Shown here: piece by piece, positions 10,111-23,279 of the stretch
Numbering within the stretch: the first letter of the stretch is position 1
How the letters are laid out: every line of letters starts with the position of its first letter
From: Eutreptiella sp. 'Long Island Sound 2002'
Taxonomy: Eukaryota; Euglenozoa; Euglenophyceae; Eutreptiales; Eutreptiaceae
Length of the DNA stretch: 64,000 nucleotides
Direction: 5' to 3'
NCBI GenBank assembly: GCA_964036045.1
Contig: OZ038379.1
Location: 82,732,562 to 82,796,561 of the forward strand
Notes under the pieces: model-generated
Seen by the model: the letters and a program-made list of their open reading frames with translations, nothing else
What the model was told of the DNA's origin: nothing
The model's database searches: none
Translations under genes and position numbers: made by a program

Positions 10111-11137
10111 TCAAGACTGAATATTGGGACCGAGATGGTGGGGGAGGGAACATCAACTATGACTGGTGAGGGACATCAAGAATGATTCACGGATTGATGG
10201 CTCTTGACAAAGTGGAATCGGCTTGCAGGTGAACCCCATCACCACGAGGCCCACTTTCAAGGCTTTTTGGACTTCTGAGGGGCCAAAATACCCCAAAATG
10301 GGCTCAAAATGGGCTCATTTCACCCGTTTGTGCACCCCAAATGGTCTAGGATGAGGTTTGGAAAAATGCGTTTTTGACCCATTTTTTACCCATTTTTGGT
10401 CCCAAAACAGCCCATTTCCAAGGCATTTTGGGATTTTCGGAGGACCAAGATGGGCCACCACAAGCTCAAAACGGTCCAAAAACACTTGTTTTAGCGTCGC
10501 ACATGGTCGAGGATCATTTTTGAGAAAAGTCATCTTTTTGCCCCTACTGGACCCTGTTGACCCATTTGGGCACCCACCTGTTTGGGCTTGAGCTCGCAGC
10601 TTGCCGCAACCTAGTGGGCCTAGGTATGGCGGTCTAGACGTCCATTTGGGCAATTTTGAGGGGTGGAAACCACAAAAAGTGGGGGGTTGCGGGTGGAGTA
10701 GGTGCCCTCGGAATCGCATTTTGATCCATGTAGCCAAAGATATGGCCTATTCTTGGTTTGTGGCTGTCGGCATTTGGAGCTTCTGGGGGCCTTTTTGGGC
10801 CGTTTCCACGACATATCATGGAGTTAGAGGGCCGCAAACAGCTCGTTGACATGGGGAAGTCAAGCCGCACGTGGAGTGTACCCACCGTTTCCCTTTGTTT
10901 GGCCGTTTTGAATGTGTTCCACGGCTTTTTAAGCCCAAAAATGGCTGTTTTTGGCCCTAAATTGCAGTTTTTGAAACTGAGGTCCGCCACTTGCGAATCC
11001 CGTTCTTGGCCGCCACCGTTGAGTTTCTTGCTCAAACTTTGTGTGATTGTACTTCACACCCATAGGTATCATCCACCAAAATTTCACCCGAATCCGAAGC
11101 ACCACGACGGAGTTCTGATTTTGGCCCATTTCGCGCG
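10111..11137. other. gene-free DNA between two telomere-like tracts
   Basis: No gene supported. About 10255-10570 contains an old tandem duplication of roughly 162 bp: CAAGGCTTTTTGG near 10258 versus CAAGGCATTTTGG near 10420, followed in both by GGTCTAGGATGAG- or GGTCGAGGATCATTTT-like sequence. The remainder has short runs such as CAAAATGGGCTC. Confidence 0.5.
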
Positions 11138-11190
11138 TGCTGCTTGCTTGCTGCTTGCTGCTTGCTGCTTGCTTGCTGCTTGCTTGCTAA
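11138..11190 (+). repeat. GCTTGCT/GCTGCTT microsatellite
   Basis: About 50 bp of alternating CTTG and CTG units, roughly 70 bp before the second telomere-like tract. Confidence 0.85.
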
Positions 11191-11258
11191 ACCTGGTAGG
11201 TCCACCCTAGACACTAAAAAGGGTTATAAAACCAAGACTGGTTCCACCAGCTCGGTGA

Positions 11259-11302
11259 CCCTAACCCTAACCCTAACCCTAACCCTAACCCTAACCCTAA
11301 CC
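11259..11302 (+). repeat. interstitial telomere-like CCCTAA tract, about 7 copies
   Basis: Forty-four bases of perfect CCCTAA repeat in the same orientation as the tract at 10082. It lies 360 bp before the large minisatellite. Confidence 0.95.
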
Positions 11303-11350
11303 AATTGTGGCGCATGTGGAGGTGTGCGTGGGACATCGGATGTTGAGAAT

Positions 11351-11423
11351 GGATGGTACATGGAACGTCATGGGTTGCCGGCCACAATCTGAGGGTCTCT
11401 ATTGTCCACCTCTCGCCTATGTG
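11351..11423 (+). repeat. 73-bp direct repeat, copy 1
   Basis: Starts GGATGGTACATGGAACG and ends near CTCTATTGTCC plus a CTCG.CTATG tail. It is nearly identical to 11594-11666 (offset 243 bp). Confidence 0.9.
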
Positions 11424-11593
11424 CAGTGTTTGCTTCCGTGCTTCAGGGTGTCATGAACCAAGTCAGGGGCTCTACAGAAACCCCCCCCCCCTGCCCCGCT
11501 TCCTGACATACCCAGGGTCCCCATGAGGTGACCCAAGTTGGTGTGATGTCCTTGCCTTGGCGCAACGACTTGCACCCCTAGAACATAGACTTT

Positions 11594-11666
11594 GGATGGT
11601 ACATGGAACGTCATGGGTTGCCGGCCACAATCTGAGGGTCTCTATTGTCCGCCCCTCGTCTATGCC
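11594..11666 (+). repeat. 73-bp direct repeat, copy 2, abutting the minisatellite
   Basis: Second copy of the 11351 repeat. Its last bases run straight into the first minisatellite unit, so the repeat may mark the array boundary or the site where the array was seeded. Confidence 0.9.
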
Positions 11667-14600
11667 TCTCCGTGAGTTATTTCACCCCTCCGTGAATTAT
11701 TTACGCCCCTCCGTGAATTATTTGATGCCTTCGTGAATTATTTACGCCCCTCCGTGAATTATTTCACCCCTCCGTGAATTATTTATGCCCCTCCGTGAAT
11801 TATTTGATGCCTCTGTGAATTATTTATGCCCCTCCGTGAATTCTTTCACCCCTCCGTGAATTATTTACGCCCCTCCGTGAATTATTTCACCCCTCCGTGA
11901 ATTATTTATGCCCCTCCGTGAATTATTTGACCCCTCCGTGAATTATTTATGCCCCTCCGTGAATTATTTCACCCCTCTGTGAATTATTTATGCCCCTCCG
12001 TGAATTGTTTCACCCCTCCGTGAATTATTTACGCCCCTCCGTGAATTATTTGATGCCTCCGTGAATTATTTATGCCTCTCCGGGAATCATTTCACCCCTC
12101 CGTGAATTCTTTACCCCCCTCCGTGAATTATTTGATGCCTCCGTGAATTATTTATGCCCCTCGGTGAATTATTTCACCCCTCCGTGAATTATTTACCCCC
12201 CTCCGTGAAATATTTCACCCCTCCGTGAATTATTTACGCCCCTCCGTGAATTATTTGATGCCTCCGTGAATTATTTACGCCCCTCCGTGAATTATTTCAC
12301 CCCTCCGTGAATTATTTATGCCCCTCCGTGAATTATTTCACCCCTCCGTGAATTATTTACGCCCCTCCGTGAATTATTTCACCCCTCCGTGAATTATTTA
12401 TGCCCCTCCGTGAATTATTTCACCCCTCCGTGAATTATTTACGCCCCTCCGTGAATTATTTGATGCCTCCGTGAATTATTTATGCCCCTCCGTGAATTAT
12501 TTGACCCCTCCGTGAATTATTTACGCCCCTCCGTGAATTATTTGATGCCCCTCCGTGAATTATTTCACCCCTCCGTGAACTATTTGCCCCCCTCCGTGAA
12601 TTATTTCACCCCTCCGTGAATACTTTACGCCCCTCCGTGAATTATTTGATGCCTCCGTGAATTATTTACGCCCCTCCGTGAATTATTTGACCCCTCCGTG
12701 AATTATTTATGCCCCTCCGTGAATTATTTCACCCCTCCGTGAATTATTTACGCCCCTCCGTGAATCATTTCACCCCTCCGTGAATTATTTATGCCCCTCC
12801 GTGAATTATTTGACCCCTCCGTGAATTATTTACGCCCCTCCGTGAATTATTTCACCCCTCCGTGAATTATTTATGCCTCTCCGTGAATTATTTCACCCCT
12901 CCGTGAATGATTTATGCCCCTCTGTGAATTATTTCACCCCTCCGTGAATTATTTACGCCCCTCCGTGAATTATTTCACCCCTCCGTGAATTATTTATGCC
13001 TCTCCAGGAATCATTTCACCCCTCCGTGAATTATTTACCCCCCTCCGTGAATTATCTGATGCCTCCGTGAATTATTTACGCCCCTCCGTGAATTATTTGA
13101 TGCCTCCGTGAATTATTTACCCCCCTCCGTGAATTATTTCACCCCTCCGTGAATTATTTACGCTTCTCCGTGAATTATTTGATGCCTCCGTGGAATATTT
13201 ACGCCCCTCCGTGAATTATCTCACCCCTCCGTGAATTATTTATGCCCCTCCGTGAATTATTTCACCCCTCCGTGAATTATTTACGCCCCTCCGTGAATTA
13301 TTTCACCCCTCGGTGAATCATTTATGCCCCTCCGTGAGTTATTTCACCCCTCCGTGAATTATTTACGCCCCTCCGTGAATTATTTGATGCCTCCGTGAAT
13401 TATTTATGCCCCTCCGTGAATTATTTCACCCCTCGGTGAATTCCTTATGCCCCTCCGTGAATTATTTGATGCCTCCGTGAATTTTTTCACCCCTCCGTGA
13501 ATTATTTATGCCCCTCCGTGAGTTATTTCACCCCTCCGTGAATTATTTACGCCCCTCCGTGAATTATTTGACCCCTCCGTGAATTATTTACGCCCCTCCG
13601 TGAATTTTTTGATGCCTCCGTGAATTATTTACGCCCCTCCGTGAATTATTTCACCCCTCCGTGAATTATTTACGCCCCTCCGTGAATTATTTGATGCCTC
13701 CGTGAATTATTTACGCCCCTCGGTGAATTATTTGACCCCTCCGTGAATTATTTATGCCCCTCCGTGAATTATTTGACCCCTCCCTGAATTCTTTACGCCC
13801 CTCCGTGAATTATTTCACCCCTCCGTGAATTATTTATGCCCCTCCGTGAATTATTTACCCCCCTCCGTGAATTATTTGATGACTCCGTGAATTATTTATG
13901 CCCCTCCGTGAATTATTTCACCCCTCCGTGAATTATTTACCCCCCTCCGTGAATTATTTCACCCCTCCGTGAATTATTTACGCTTCTCCATGAATTATTT
14001 GATGCCTCCGTGAATTATTTACGCCCCTCCGTGAATTATCTCACCCCTCCGTGAATTTTTTATGCCCCTCCGTGAATTATTTCACCCCTCCGTGAATTAT
14101 TTACGCCCCTCCGTGAATTTTTTCACCCCTCCGTGAATTTTTTCACCCCTCCGTGAATTATTTACGCCCCTCCGTGAATTATTTGATGCCTCCGTGAATT
14201 ATTTATGCCCCTCCGTGAATTATTTGACCCCTCCGTGAATTATTTACGCCCCTCCGTGAATTTTTTGATGCCTCCGTGAATTATTTACGCCCCTCCGTGA
14301 ATTATTTGATGCCTCTGTGAATTATATACGCCCCTCCGTGAATTATTTCACCCCTCCGTGAATTATTTATGCCCCTCCGTGAATTATTTCACCCCTCCGT
14401 GAATTATTTACGCCCCTCCGTGAATTTTTTCACCCCTCCGTGAATTATTTATGCCCCTCGGTGAATTATTTCACCCCTCCGTGAATTATTTACGCCCCTC
14501 CGTGAATTATTTGATGCCTCCGTGAATTATTTATGCCCCTCCGTGAATTATTTGACCCCTCCGTGAATTATTTACGCCCCTCCGTGAATTTTTTGATGCC

Positions 14601-17600
14601 TCCGTGAATTATTTACGCCCCTCCGTGAATTATTTGATGCCTCCGTGAATTATTTACGCCCCTCCGTGAATTATTTCACCCCTCCGTGAATTATTTACGC
14701 CCCTCCGTGAATTATTTGATGCCTCCGTGAATTCTTTACGCCCCTCCGTGAATTATTTGACCCCTCCGTGAATTATTGATGCCCCTCCGTGAATTATTTG
14801 ACCCCTCCGTGAATTATTTACGCCCCTCCGTGAATTATTTCACCCCTCCGTGAACTATTTATGCCTCTCCGTGAATTATTTCACCCCTCCGTGAATTATT
14901 TATGCCCCTCTGTGAATTATTTCACCCCTCCGTGAATTATTTACGCCAACCCGTGAATTTTTTGATGCCTCCGTGAATTATTTACGCCCCTCTGTGAATT
15001 ATTTCACCCCTCCGTGAATTATTTATGCCCCTCCGCGAATTATTTCACCCCTCCGTGAATTATTTACGCCCCTCCGTGAATTATTTCACCCCTCCGTGAA
15101 TTATTTATGCCCCTCGGTGAATTATTTCACCCCTCCGTGAATTATTTACGCCCCTCCGTGAATTATTTGATGCCTCCGTGAATTATTTATGCCCCTCCGT
15201 GAATTATTTGACCCCTCCGTGAATTATTTACGCCCCTCCGTGAATTTTTGATGCCTCCGTGAATTATTTACGCCCCTCCGTGAATTTTTTGATGCCTCCG
15301 TGAATTATTTACGCCCCTCCGTGAATTATTTGATGCCTCCGTGAATTATATTCGCCCCTCCGTGAATTATTTCACCCCTCCGTGAATTATTTACGCCCCC
15401 CCGTGAATTATTTGATGCCTCCGTGAATTATTTACGCCCCTCCGTGAATTATTTATGCCCCTCCGTGAATTATTTCACCCCTCCGTGAATTATTTACGCC
15501 CCTCCGTGAATTTTTTCACCCCTCTGTGAATTATTTATGCCCCTCGGTGAATTATTTCACCCCTCCGTGAATTATTTACGCCCCTCCGTGAATTATTTGA
15601 TGCCTCCGTGAATTATTTATGCCCCTCCGTGAATTATTTGACCCCTCCGTGAATTATTTACGCCCCTCCGTGAATTTTTTGATGCCTCCGTGAATTATTT
15701 ACGCCCCTCCGTGAATTATTTGATGCCTCCGTGAATTATTTACGCCCCTCCGTGAATTATTTCACCCCTCCGTGAATTATTTACGCCCCTCCGTGAATTA
15801 TTTGATGCCTCCGTGAATTCTTTACGCCCCTCCGTGAATTATTTGACCCCTCCGTGAATTATTGATGCCCCTCCGTGAATTATTTGACCCCTCCGTGAAT
15901 TATTTACGCCCCTCCGTGAATTATTTCACCCCTCCGTGAACTATTTATGCCTCTCCGTGAATTATTTCACCCCTCCGTGAATTATTTATGCCCCTCTGTG
16001 AATTATTTCACCCCTCCGTGAATTATTTACGCCAACCCGTGAATTTTTTGATGCCTCCGTGAATTATTTACGCCCCTCTGTTGAATTCTTTCACCCCTCC
16101 GTGAATTATTTATGCCCCTCCGCGAATTATTTCACCCCTCCGTGAATTATTTACGCCCCTCCGTGAATTATTTCACCCCTCCGTGAATTATTTATGCCCC
16201 TCGGTGAATTATTTCACCCCTCCGTGAATTATTTACGCCCCTCCGTGAATTATTTGATGCCTCCGTGAATTATTTATGCCCCTCCGTGAATTATTTGACC
16301 CCTCCGTGAATTATTTACGCCCCTCCGTGAATTTTTGATGCCTCCGTGAATTATTTACGCCCCTCCGTGAATTTTTTGATGCCTCCGTGAATTATTTATG
16401 CCCCTCCGTGAATTATTTGATGCCTCCGTGAATTATTTACGCCCCTCCGTGAATTATTTCACCCCTCCGTGAATTATTTACGCCCACCCGTGAATTATTT
16501 GATGCCTCCGTGAATTATTTACGCCCCTCTGTGAATTATTTCACCCCTCCGTGAATTATTTATGCCCCTCCGTGAATTTTTTCACCCCTCCGTGAATTAT
16601 TTACGCCCCTCCGTGAATTATTTGATGCCTCCGTGAAATATTTATGCCCCTCCGTGAATTATTTCACCCCTCGGTGAATTATTTATGCCCCTCCGTGAAT
16701 TATTTCACCCCTCCGTGAATTATTTACGCCCCTCCGTGAATTATTTGATGCCTCCGTGAATTATTTATGCCCCACCGTGAATTTTTTCACCCCTCCGTGA
16801 ATTATTTATGCCCCTCCGTGAATTATTTCACCCCTCCGTGAATTATTTACGCCCCTCCGTGAATTATTTCACCCCTCAGTGAATTATTTATGCCCCTCCG
16901 TGAATTATTTCACCCCTCCGTGAATTATTTATGCCCCCCCGTGAATTATTTGATGCCTCCGTGAATTATTTACGCCCCTCTGTGAATTATTCCACCCCTC
17001 CGTGAATTATTTATGCCCCTCCGTGAATTATTTCACCCCTCCGTGAATTATTTACGCCCCCCCGTGAATTATTTGATGCCTCTGTGAATTATTTATGCCC
17101 CTCCGTGAATTATTTCACCCCTCCGTGAATTATTTATGCCCCTCCGTGAATTATTTCACCCCCCCGTGAAATTTTTACGCCCCTCCGTGAATTATTTGAT
17201 GCCTCCGTGAATTATTTACGCCCCTCCGTGAATTATTTAACCCCTCCGTGAATTATTTATGCCCCTCCGTGAATTTTTTCACCCCTCCGTGAATTATTTA
17301 TGCCCCTCCGTGAATTATTTGATGCCTCCGTGAATTATTTCTGCCCCTCCGTGAATTATTTCACCACTCCGTGAATTATTTACGCCCCTCCGTGAATTAT
17401 TTCACCCCTCCGTGAATTATTTATGGCCCTCCGTGAATTATTTCACCCCTCCGTGAATTATTTACGCCCCTCCGTGAATTATTTCACCCCTCCGTGAATT
17501 TTTTATGCCCCACCGTGAATTATTTCACCCCTCCGTGAATTATTTATGCCTCTCCGTGAATTATTTCACCCCTCCGTGAATTATTTACGCCCCTCCGTGA

Positions 17601-20600
17601 ATTATTTCACCCCTCAGTGAATTGTTTATGCCCCTCCGTGAATTATTTGACCCCTCCGTGAATTATTTATGCCCCCCCCTGAATTTTTTGATGCCTCCGT
17701 GAATTATTTACGCCCCTCTGTGAATTATTCCACCCCTCCGTGAATTATTTATGCCCCTCCGTGAATTATTTCACCCCTCCGTGAATTATTTACGCCCCTC
17801 CGTGAATTTTTTGATGCCTCTGTGAATTATTTATGCCCCTCCGTGAATTATTTCACCCCTCCGTGAATTATTTATGCCCCTCTGTGAATTATTTCACCCC
17901 TCCGTGAATTATTTACGCCCCTCCGTGAATTATTTGATGCCTCCGTGAATTATTTACGCCCCTCCGTGAATTATTTGACCCCTCCGTGAATTATTTATGC
18001 CCCTCCGTGAATTATTTCACCCCTCCGTGAATTATTTACGCCCCTCCGTGAATTATTTGATGCCTCCGTGAATTATTTCTGCCCCTCTGTGAATTATTTC
18101 ACCACTCCGTGAATTATTTACGCCCCTCCGTGAATTATTTCACCCCTCCGTGAATTATTTATGGCCCTCCGTGAATTATTTCACCCCTCCGTGAATTATT
18201 TACGCCCTTCCGTGAATTATTTGATGCCTCCGTGAATTATTTACGCCCCTCCGTGAATTATTTGATGCCTCCGTGAATTATTTATGCCCCTCCGTGAATT
18301 ATTTGACCCCTCCGTTAATTATTTTTGCCCTTCCGTGAATCATTTGACCCCTCCGTGAATTATTTACGCCCCTCCGTGAATTATTTCAACCCTCCGTGAA
18401 TTATTTACGCCCCTCCGTAAATTATTCCACCCCTCCGTGAATTTTTTACGCCCCTCCGTGAATTATTTGACCCCTCCGTGAATTATTTATGCCCCTCCGT
18501 GAATTATTTCACCCCTCCGTGAATTATTTACGCCCCTCCGTGAATTATTTGATGCCTCCGTGAATTATTTATGCCCCTCCGTGAATTATTTCACCACTCC
18601 GTGAATATTTACGCCCCTCCGTGAATTATTTCACCCCTCCGTGAATTATTTATGGCCCTCCGTGAATTTTTTCACCCCTCCGTGAATTATTTACGCCCCT
18701 CCGTGAATTTTTTGATGCCTCCGTGAATTATTTATGCCCCTCCGTGAATTATTTGACCCCTCCGTGAATTATTTTTGCCCCTCCGTGAATTATTTGACCC
18801 CTCCGTGAATTATTTACGCCCCTCCGTGAATTATTTCACCCCTCCGTGAATTATTTACGCCCCTCCGTGAATTATTTCACCCCTCCGTGAATTATTTATG
18901 CCCCTCCGTGAATTATTTGATGCCTCCGTGAATTATTTATGCCCCTCCGTGAATTATTTCACCCCTCCGTGAATTATTTCACCCCTCCGTGATCTATTTA
19001 CGCCCCTCCGTGAATTATTTGATGCCTCCGTGAATTATTTATGACCCTCCGTGAATTATTTGACCCCTCCGTGAATTCTTTCACCCCTCCGTGAATTATG
19101 TATGCCCCTCCGTGAAATCTTTGATGCCTCCGTGAATTATTTACGCCCTCCGTGAATTATTTCACCCCTCCGTGAATTATTTATGCCCCTCCGTGAATTA
19201 TTTGATGCCTCCGTGAATTATTTACGCTTCTCCAGGAATCATTTGATGCCTCCGTGAATTATTTACGCCCCTCTGTGAATTATTTCACCCCTCCGTGAAT
19301 TATTTATGCCCCTCCGTGAATTATTTGACCCCTCCGTGAATTTTTCTTGCCTCTCCGTGAATTATTTCACCCCTCCGTGAATTATGTATGCCCCTCCGTG
19401 AATTTTTTGATGCCTCCGTGAATTATTTACGCCCCTCGGTGAATTATTTGACCCCTCCGTGAATTATTTATGCCCCTCCGTGAATTATTTCACCCCTCCG
19501 TGAATTATTTACGCCCCTCCGTGAATTCTTTCACCCCTCCGTGAATTATTTATGCCCCTCCGTGAATTATTTCACCCCTCCGTGAATCATTTATGCCCCT
19601 CCGTGAATTATTTCACCCCTCCGTGAATTATTTACGCTTCTCCGTGAATTATTTGATGGCTCCGTGAATTATTTACGCCCCTCCGTGAATTATTTGATGC
19701 CTCCGTGAATTTTTTATGCCCCTCCGTGAATTATTTCACCCCTCCGTGAATTATTTATGCCCCTCCGTGAATTATTTCAGCCTTCCGTGAATTATTTACG
19801 CCCCTCCGTGAATTATTTGATGCCTCCGTGAATTATTTACGCCCCTCCGTGAATTATTTCACCCCTCCGTGAATTATTTATGCCCCTCCGTGAATTATTT
19901 CACCCCTCCATGAATTATTTACGCCCCTCCGTGAATTATTTGATGCTTCCGTGAATTATTTACGCCCCTCCGTGAATTATTTCACCCCTCCGTGAATTCT
20001 TTACGCCCCTCCGTGAATTATTTCACCCCTCTGTGAATTATTTACGCCCCTCCGTGAATTTTTTCACCCCTCCGTGAATTATTTACGCCCCTCCGTGAAT
20101 TATTTGATGCCTCCGTGAATTGTTTACGACCCTCCGTGAATTTTTTGATGCCTCTGTGAATTATTTATGCCCCTCCGTGAATTATTTGACCCCTCCGTGA
20201 ATTATTTAAGCCCCTCCGTGAATTATTTAACCCCTCCGTGAATTATTTATGCCCCTCCGTGAATTATTTCACCCCTCCGTGAATTATTTACGCCCCTCCG
20301 TGAATTATTTCACCCCTCCGTGAATTATTTACGCCCCTCCGTGAATTATTTGATGCCCCTCCGTGAATTATTTACCACCCTCCGTGAATTATTTATGCCC
20401 CTCCGTGAATTATTTACGCCCCTCCGTGAATTATTTCACCCCTCCGTGAATTATTTATGCCTCTTCGTGAATTATTTCACCCCTCCGTGAATTATTTATG
20501 CCCCTCCGTGAATTATTTGATGCCTCCGTGAATTATTTATGCCCCTCCGTGAATTTTTTCACCCCTCCGTGAATTATTTACGCCCCTCCGTGAATTATTT

Positions 20601-23255
20601 GATGCCTCCGTGAATTATTTACGCCCCTCTTTGAATTATTTCACTTCTCCGTGAATTATTTATGCCTCTCCGTGAATTATTTCACCCCTCCGTGAATTAT
20701 TTATGCCCCTCCGTGAATTATTTGATGCCTCCGTGAATTATTTACGCCCCTCCGTGAATTATTTGACCCCTCCGTGAATTATTTATGCCCCTCCGTAAAT
20801 TATTTCACCCCTCCGTGAATTATTTACGCCCCTTCGTGAATTATTTCACCCCTCCGTGAATTATTTATGCCTCTCCGTGAATTATTTCACCCCTCCGTGA
20901 ATTATTTATGCCCCTCCGTGAATTATTTGATGCCTCCGTGAATTATTTACGCCCCTCTGTTGAATTCTTTCACCCCTCCGTGAATTATTTATGCCCCTCT
21001 GTGAATTATTTACCCCCCTCCGTGAATTATTTCACCCCTCCGTGAATTATTTGCGCCCCTCCGTGAATTATTTGATGCCTCCGTGAATTATTTACGCCCC
21101 TCCGTGAATTATTTCACCCCTCCGTGAATTATTTATGCCCCTCCGTGAATTATTTATGGCCCTCCGTGAATTATTTGACCCCTCCGTGAATTATTTACGC
21201 CCCTCCGTGAATTATTTGACCCCTCCGTGAATTATTTACGCCCCTCCGTGAATTATTTGATGCCTCCGTGAATTATTTACGCCCCTCCGTGAATTATTTC
21301 ACCCCTCCGTGAATTATTTCTGCCCCTCCGTGAATTATTTCACCCCTCTGTGAATTATTTGACCCCTCCGTGAATTATTTCACCCCTCCGTGAATTATTT
21401 ATGCCTCTCCGTGAATTATTTCACCCCTCCGTGAATTATTTATGCCCCTCCGTGAATTATTTCACCCCTCCGTGAATTTTTTACGCCCCTCCGTGAATTA
21501 TTTGATGCCTCCGTGAATTATTTACGCCCCTCCGTGAATTATTTGATGCCTCCGTGAATTATTTATTCCCCTCCGTGAATTATTTGACCCCTCCGTGAAT
21601 TATTTATGCCCCTCCGTGAATTGTTTGACCCCTCCGTGAATTATTTACGCCCCTCCGTGAATTTTTTGACCCCTCCGTGAATTATTTACGCCCCTCCGTG
21701 AATTTTTTGATGCCTCCGTGAATTATTTACGCCCCTCCGTGAATTATTTCACCCCTCCGTGAATTATTTATGCCCCTCCGTGAATTATTTGACCCCTCCG
21801 TGAATTATTTATGCCCCTCCGTGAATTATTTGACCCCTCCGTGAATTATTTACGCCCCTCCGTGAATTATTTCACCCCTCCGTGAATTATTTATGCCTCT
21901 CCGTGAATTATTTCACCCCTCCGTGAATTATTGATGCCCCTCCGTGAATCATATGATGCCTCCGTGAATTATTTACGCCCCTCCGTGAATTATTTCACCC
22001 CTGCGTGAATTATTTATGCCCCTCCGTGAATTATATCACCCCTCCGTGAATTCTTTATGCCTCTCCGTGAATTCTTTCACCCCTCCGTGAATTATTTACG
22101 CCCCTCCGTGAATTATTTCACCCCTCCGTGAATTTTTTATGACCCTCCGTGAATTATTTCACCCCTCCGTGAATTATTTATGCCCCTCCGTGAATTATTT
22201 CACCCCTCCGTGAATTATTTATGCCCCTCCGGGAATTATTTCACCCCTCCGTGAATTATTTATGCCTCTCCGTGAAATATTTCACCCCTCCGTGAATTAT
22301 TTACGCCCCTCCGTGAATTATTTGATGCCTCCGTGAATTATTTACGCCCCTCCGTGAATTATTTCACCCCTCCGTGAATTATTTATGCCCCTCCGTGAAT
22401 TATTTCACCCCTCCGTGAATTATTTACGCCCCTCCGTGAATTATTTCACCCCTCCGTGAATTATTTATGCCCCTCCGTGAATTATTTGATGCCTCCGTGA
22501 ATTATTTATGCCCCTCCGTGAATTATTTCACCCCTCCATGAATTATATATGCCCCTCCGTGAATTATTTGATGCCTCCGTGAATCATTTACGCCCCTCCG
22601 TGAATTTTTTCACCCCTCCGTGAATTATTTATGCCCCTCCGTGAATTATTTCACCCCTCCGTGAATTATTTACGCCCCTCCGTGAATTGTTTGATGCCTC
22701 CGTGAATTATTTACGCCCCTCCGTGAATTATTTCACCCCTCCGTGAATTTTTATGCCCCTCCGTGAATTATTTCACCCCTCCGTGAATTATTTACGGCCC
22801 TCCGTGAATTATTTCACCCCTCCTTGAATTATTTATTCCCCTCCGTGAATTTTTTGATGCCTCCGTGAATTATTTATGCCCCTCCGTGAATTATTTCACT
22901 CCTCCATGAATTATTTATGCCCCTCCGTGAATTATCTGATGCGTCCGTGAATTATTTACGCCCCTCTGTGAATTATTTCACCCCTCCGTGAATTATTTAT
23001 GCCCCTCCGTGAATTTTTTCACCCCTCCGTGAATTATTTTCGCCCCTCCGTGAATTATTTCACCCCTCGGTGAATTATTTATGCCCCTCCGTGAATTATT
23101 TGATGCCTCCGTGAATTATTTATGCCCCTCCGTGAATTATTTCACCCCTCCGTGAATTATTTATGCCCCTCCGTGAATTATTTGATGCCTCTGTGAATTA
23201 TTTATGCCCTCTCGTGAATTATTTGAGGCCTCAGTGAAATATTTCATCCCTCTTC
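11667..23255 (+). repeat. 11.6-kb minisatellite of 20/21-bp units
   Basis: Continuous tandem repeat of the core CCGTGAATTATTT followed by a short variable linker. The linkers fall into a few classes: CACCCCT, GACCCCT and GATGCCT (20-bp unit), and ACGCCCCT and ATGCCCCT (21-bp unit). By length there are about 550-570 units; they were not individually counted. Linker classes alternate in partly ordered patterns, giving higher-order structure. The array contains no long open frame, since the unit carries TGA and TAA-like stops in several frames. Degeneracy rises at the right edge, where units fade into the 88-bp array. Its size suits a subtelomeric or heterochromatic satellite. Confidence 0.97.
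14390..16396 (+). repeat. about 1,086-bp higher-order duplication inside the minisatellite
   Basis: Two successive blocks, about 14390-15310 and 15475-16396, share the same series of private variants at an offset of about 1086 bp. Examples are ACGCCAAC at 14943 and 16029, a CCGCGAATT unit near 15032 and 16117, and GAATTTTTGATG near 15243 and 16328. This points to unequal exchange or slippage after the units had diverged. Confidence 0.8.
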
Positions 23256-23279
23256 GTGCAGACTTTGTTACGACTCTTC

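Noticed and set aside
10082-11302. A true chromosome end.
   Set aside because: The tracts are only 29 and 44 bp long, and unique coding sequence continues on both sides.
11667-23255. CRISPR array, because of regular repeats with variable linkers.
   Set aside because: Linkers are 7-8 bp and belong to a few recurring types, the array has hundreds of units, and the setting is eukaryotic. It is a minisatellite.
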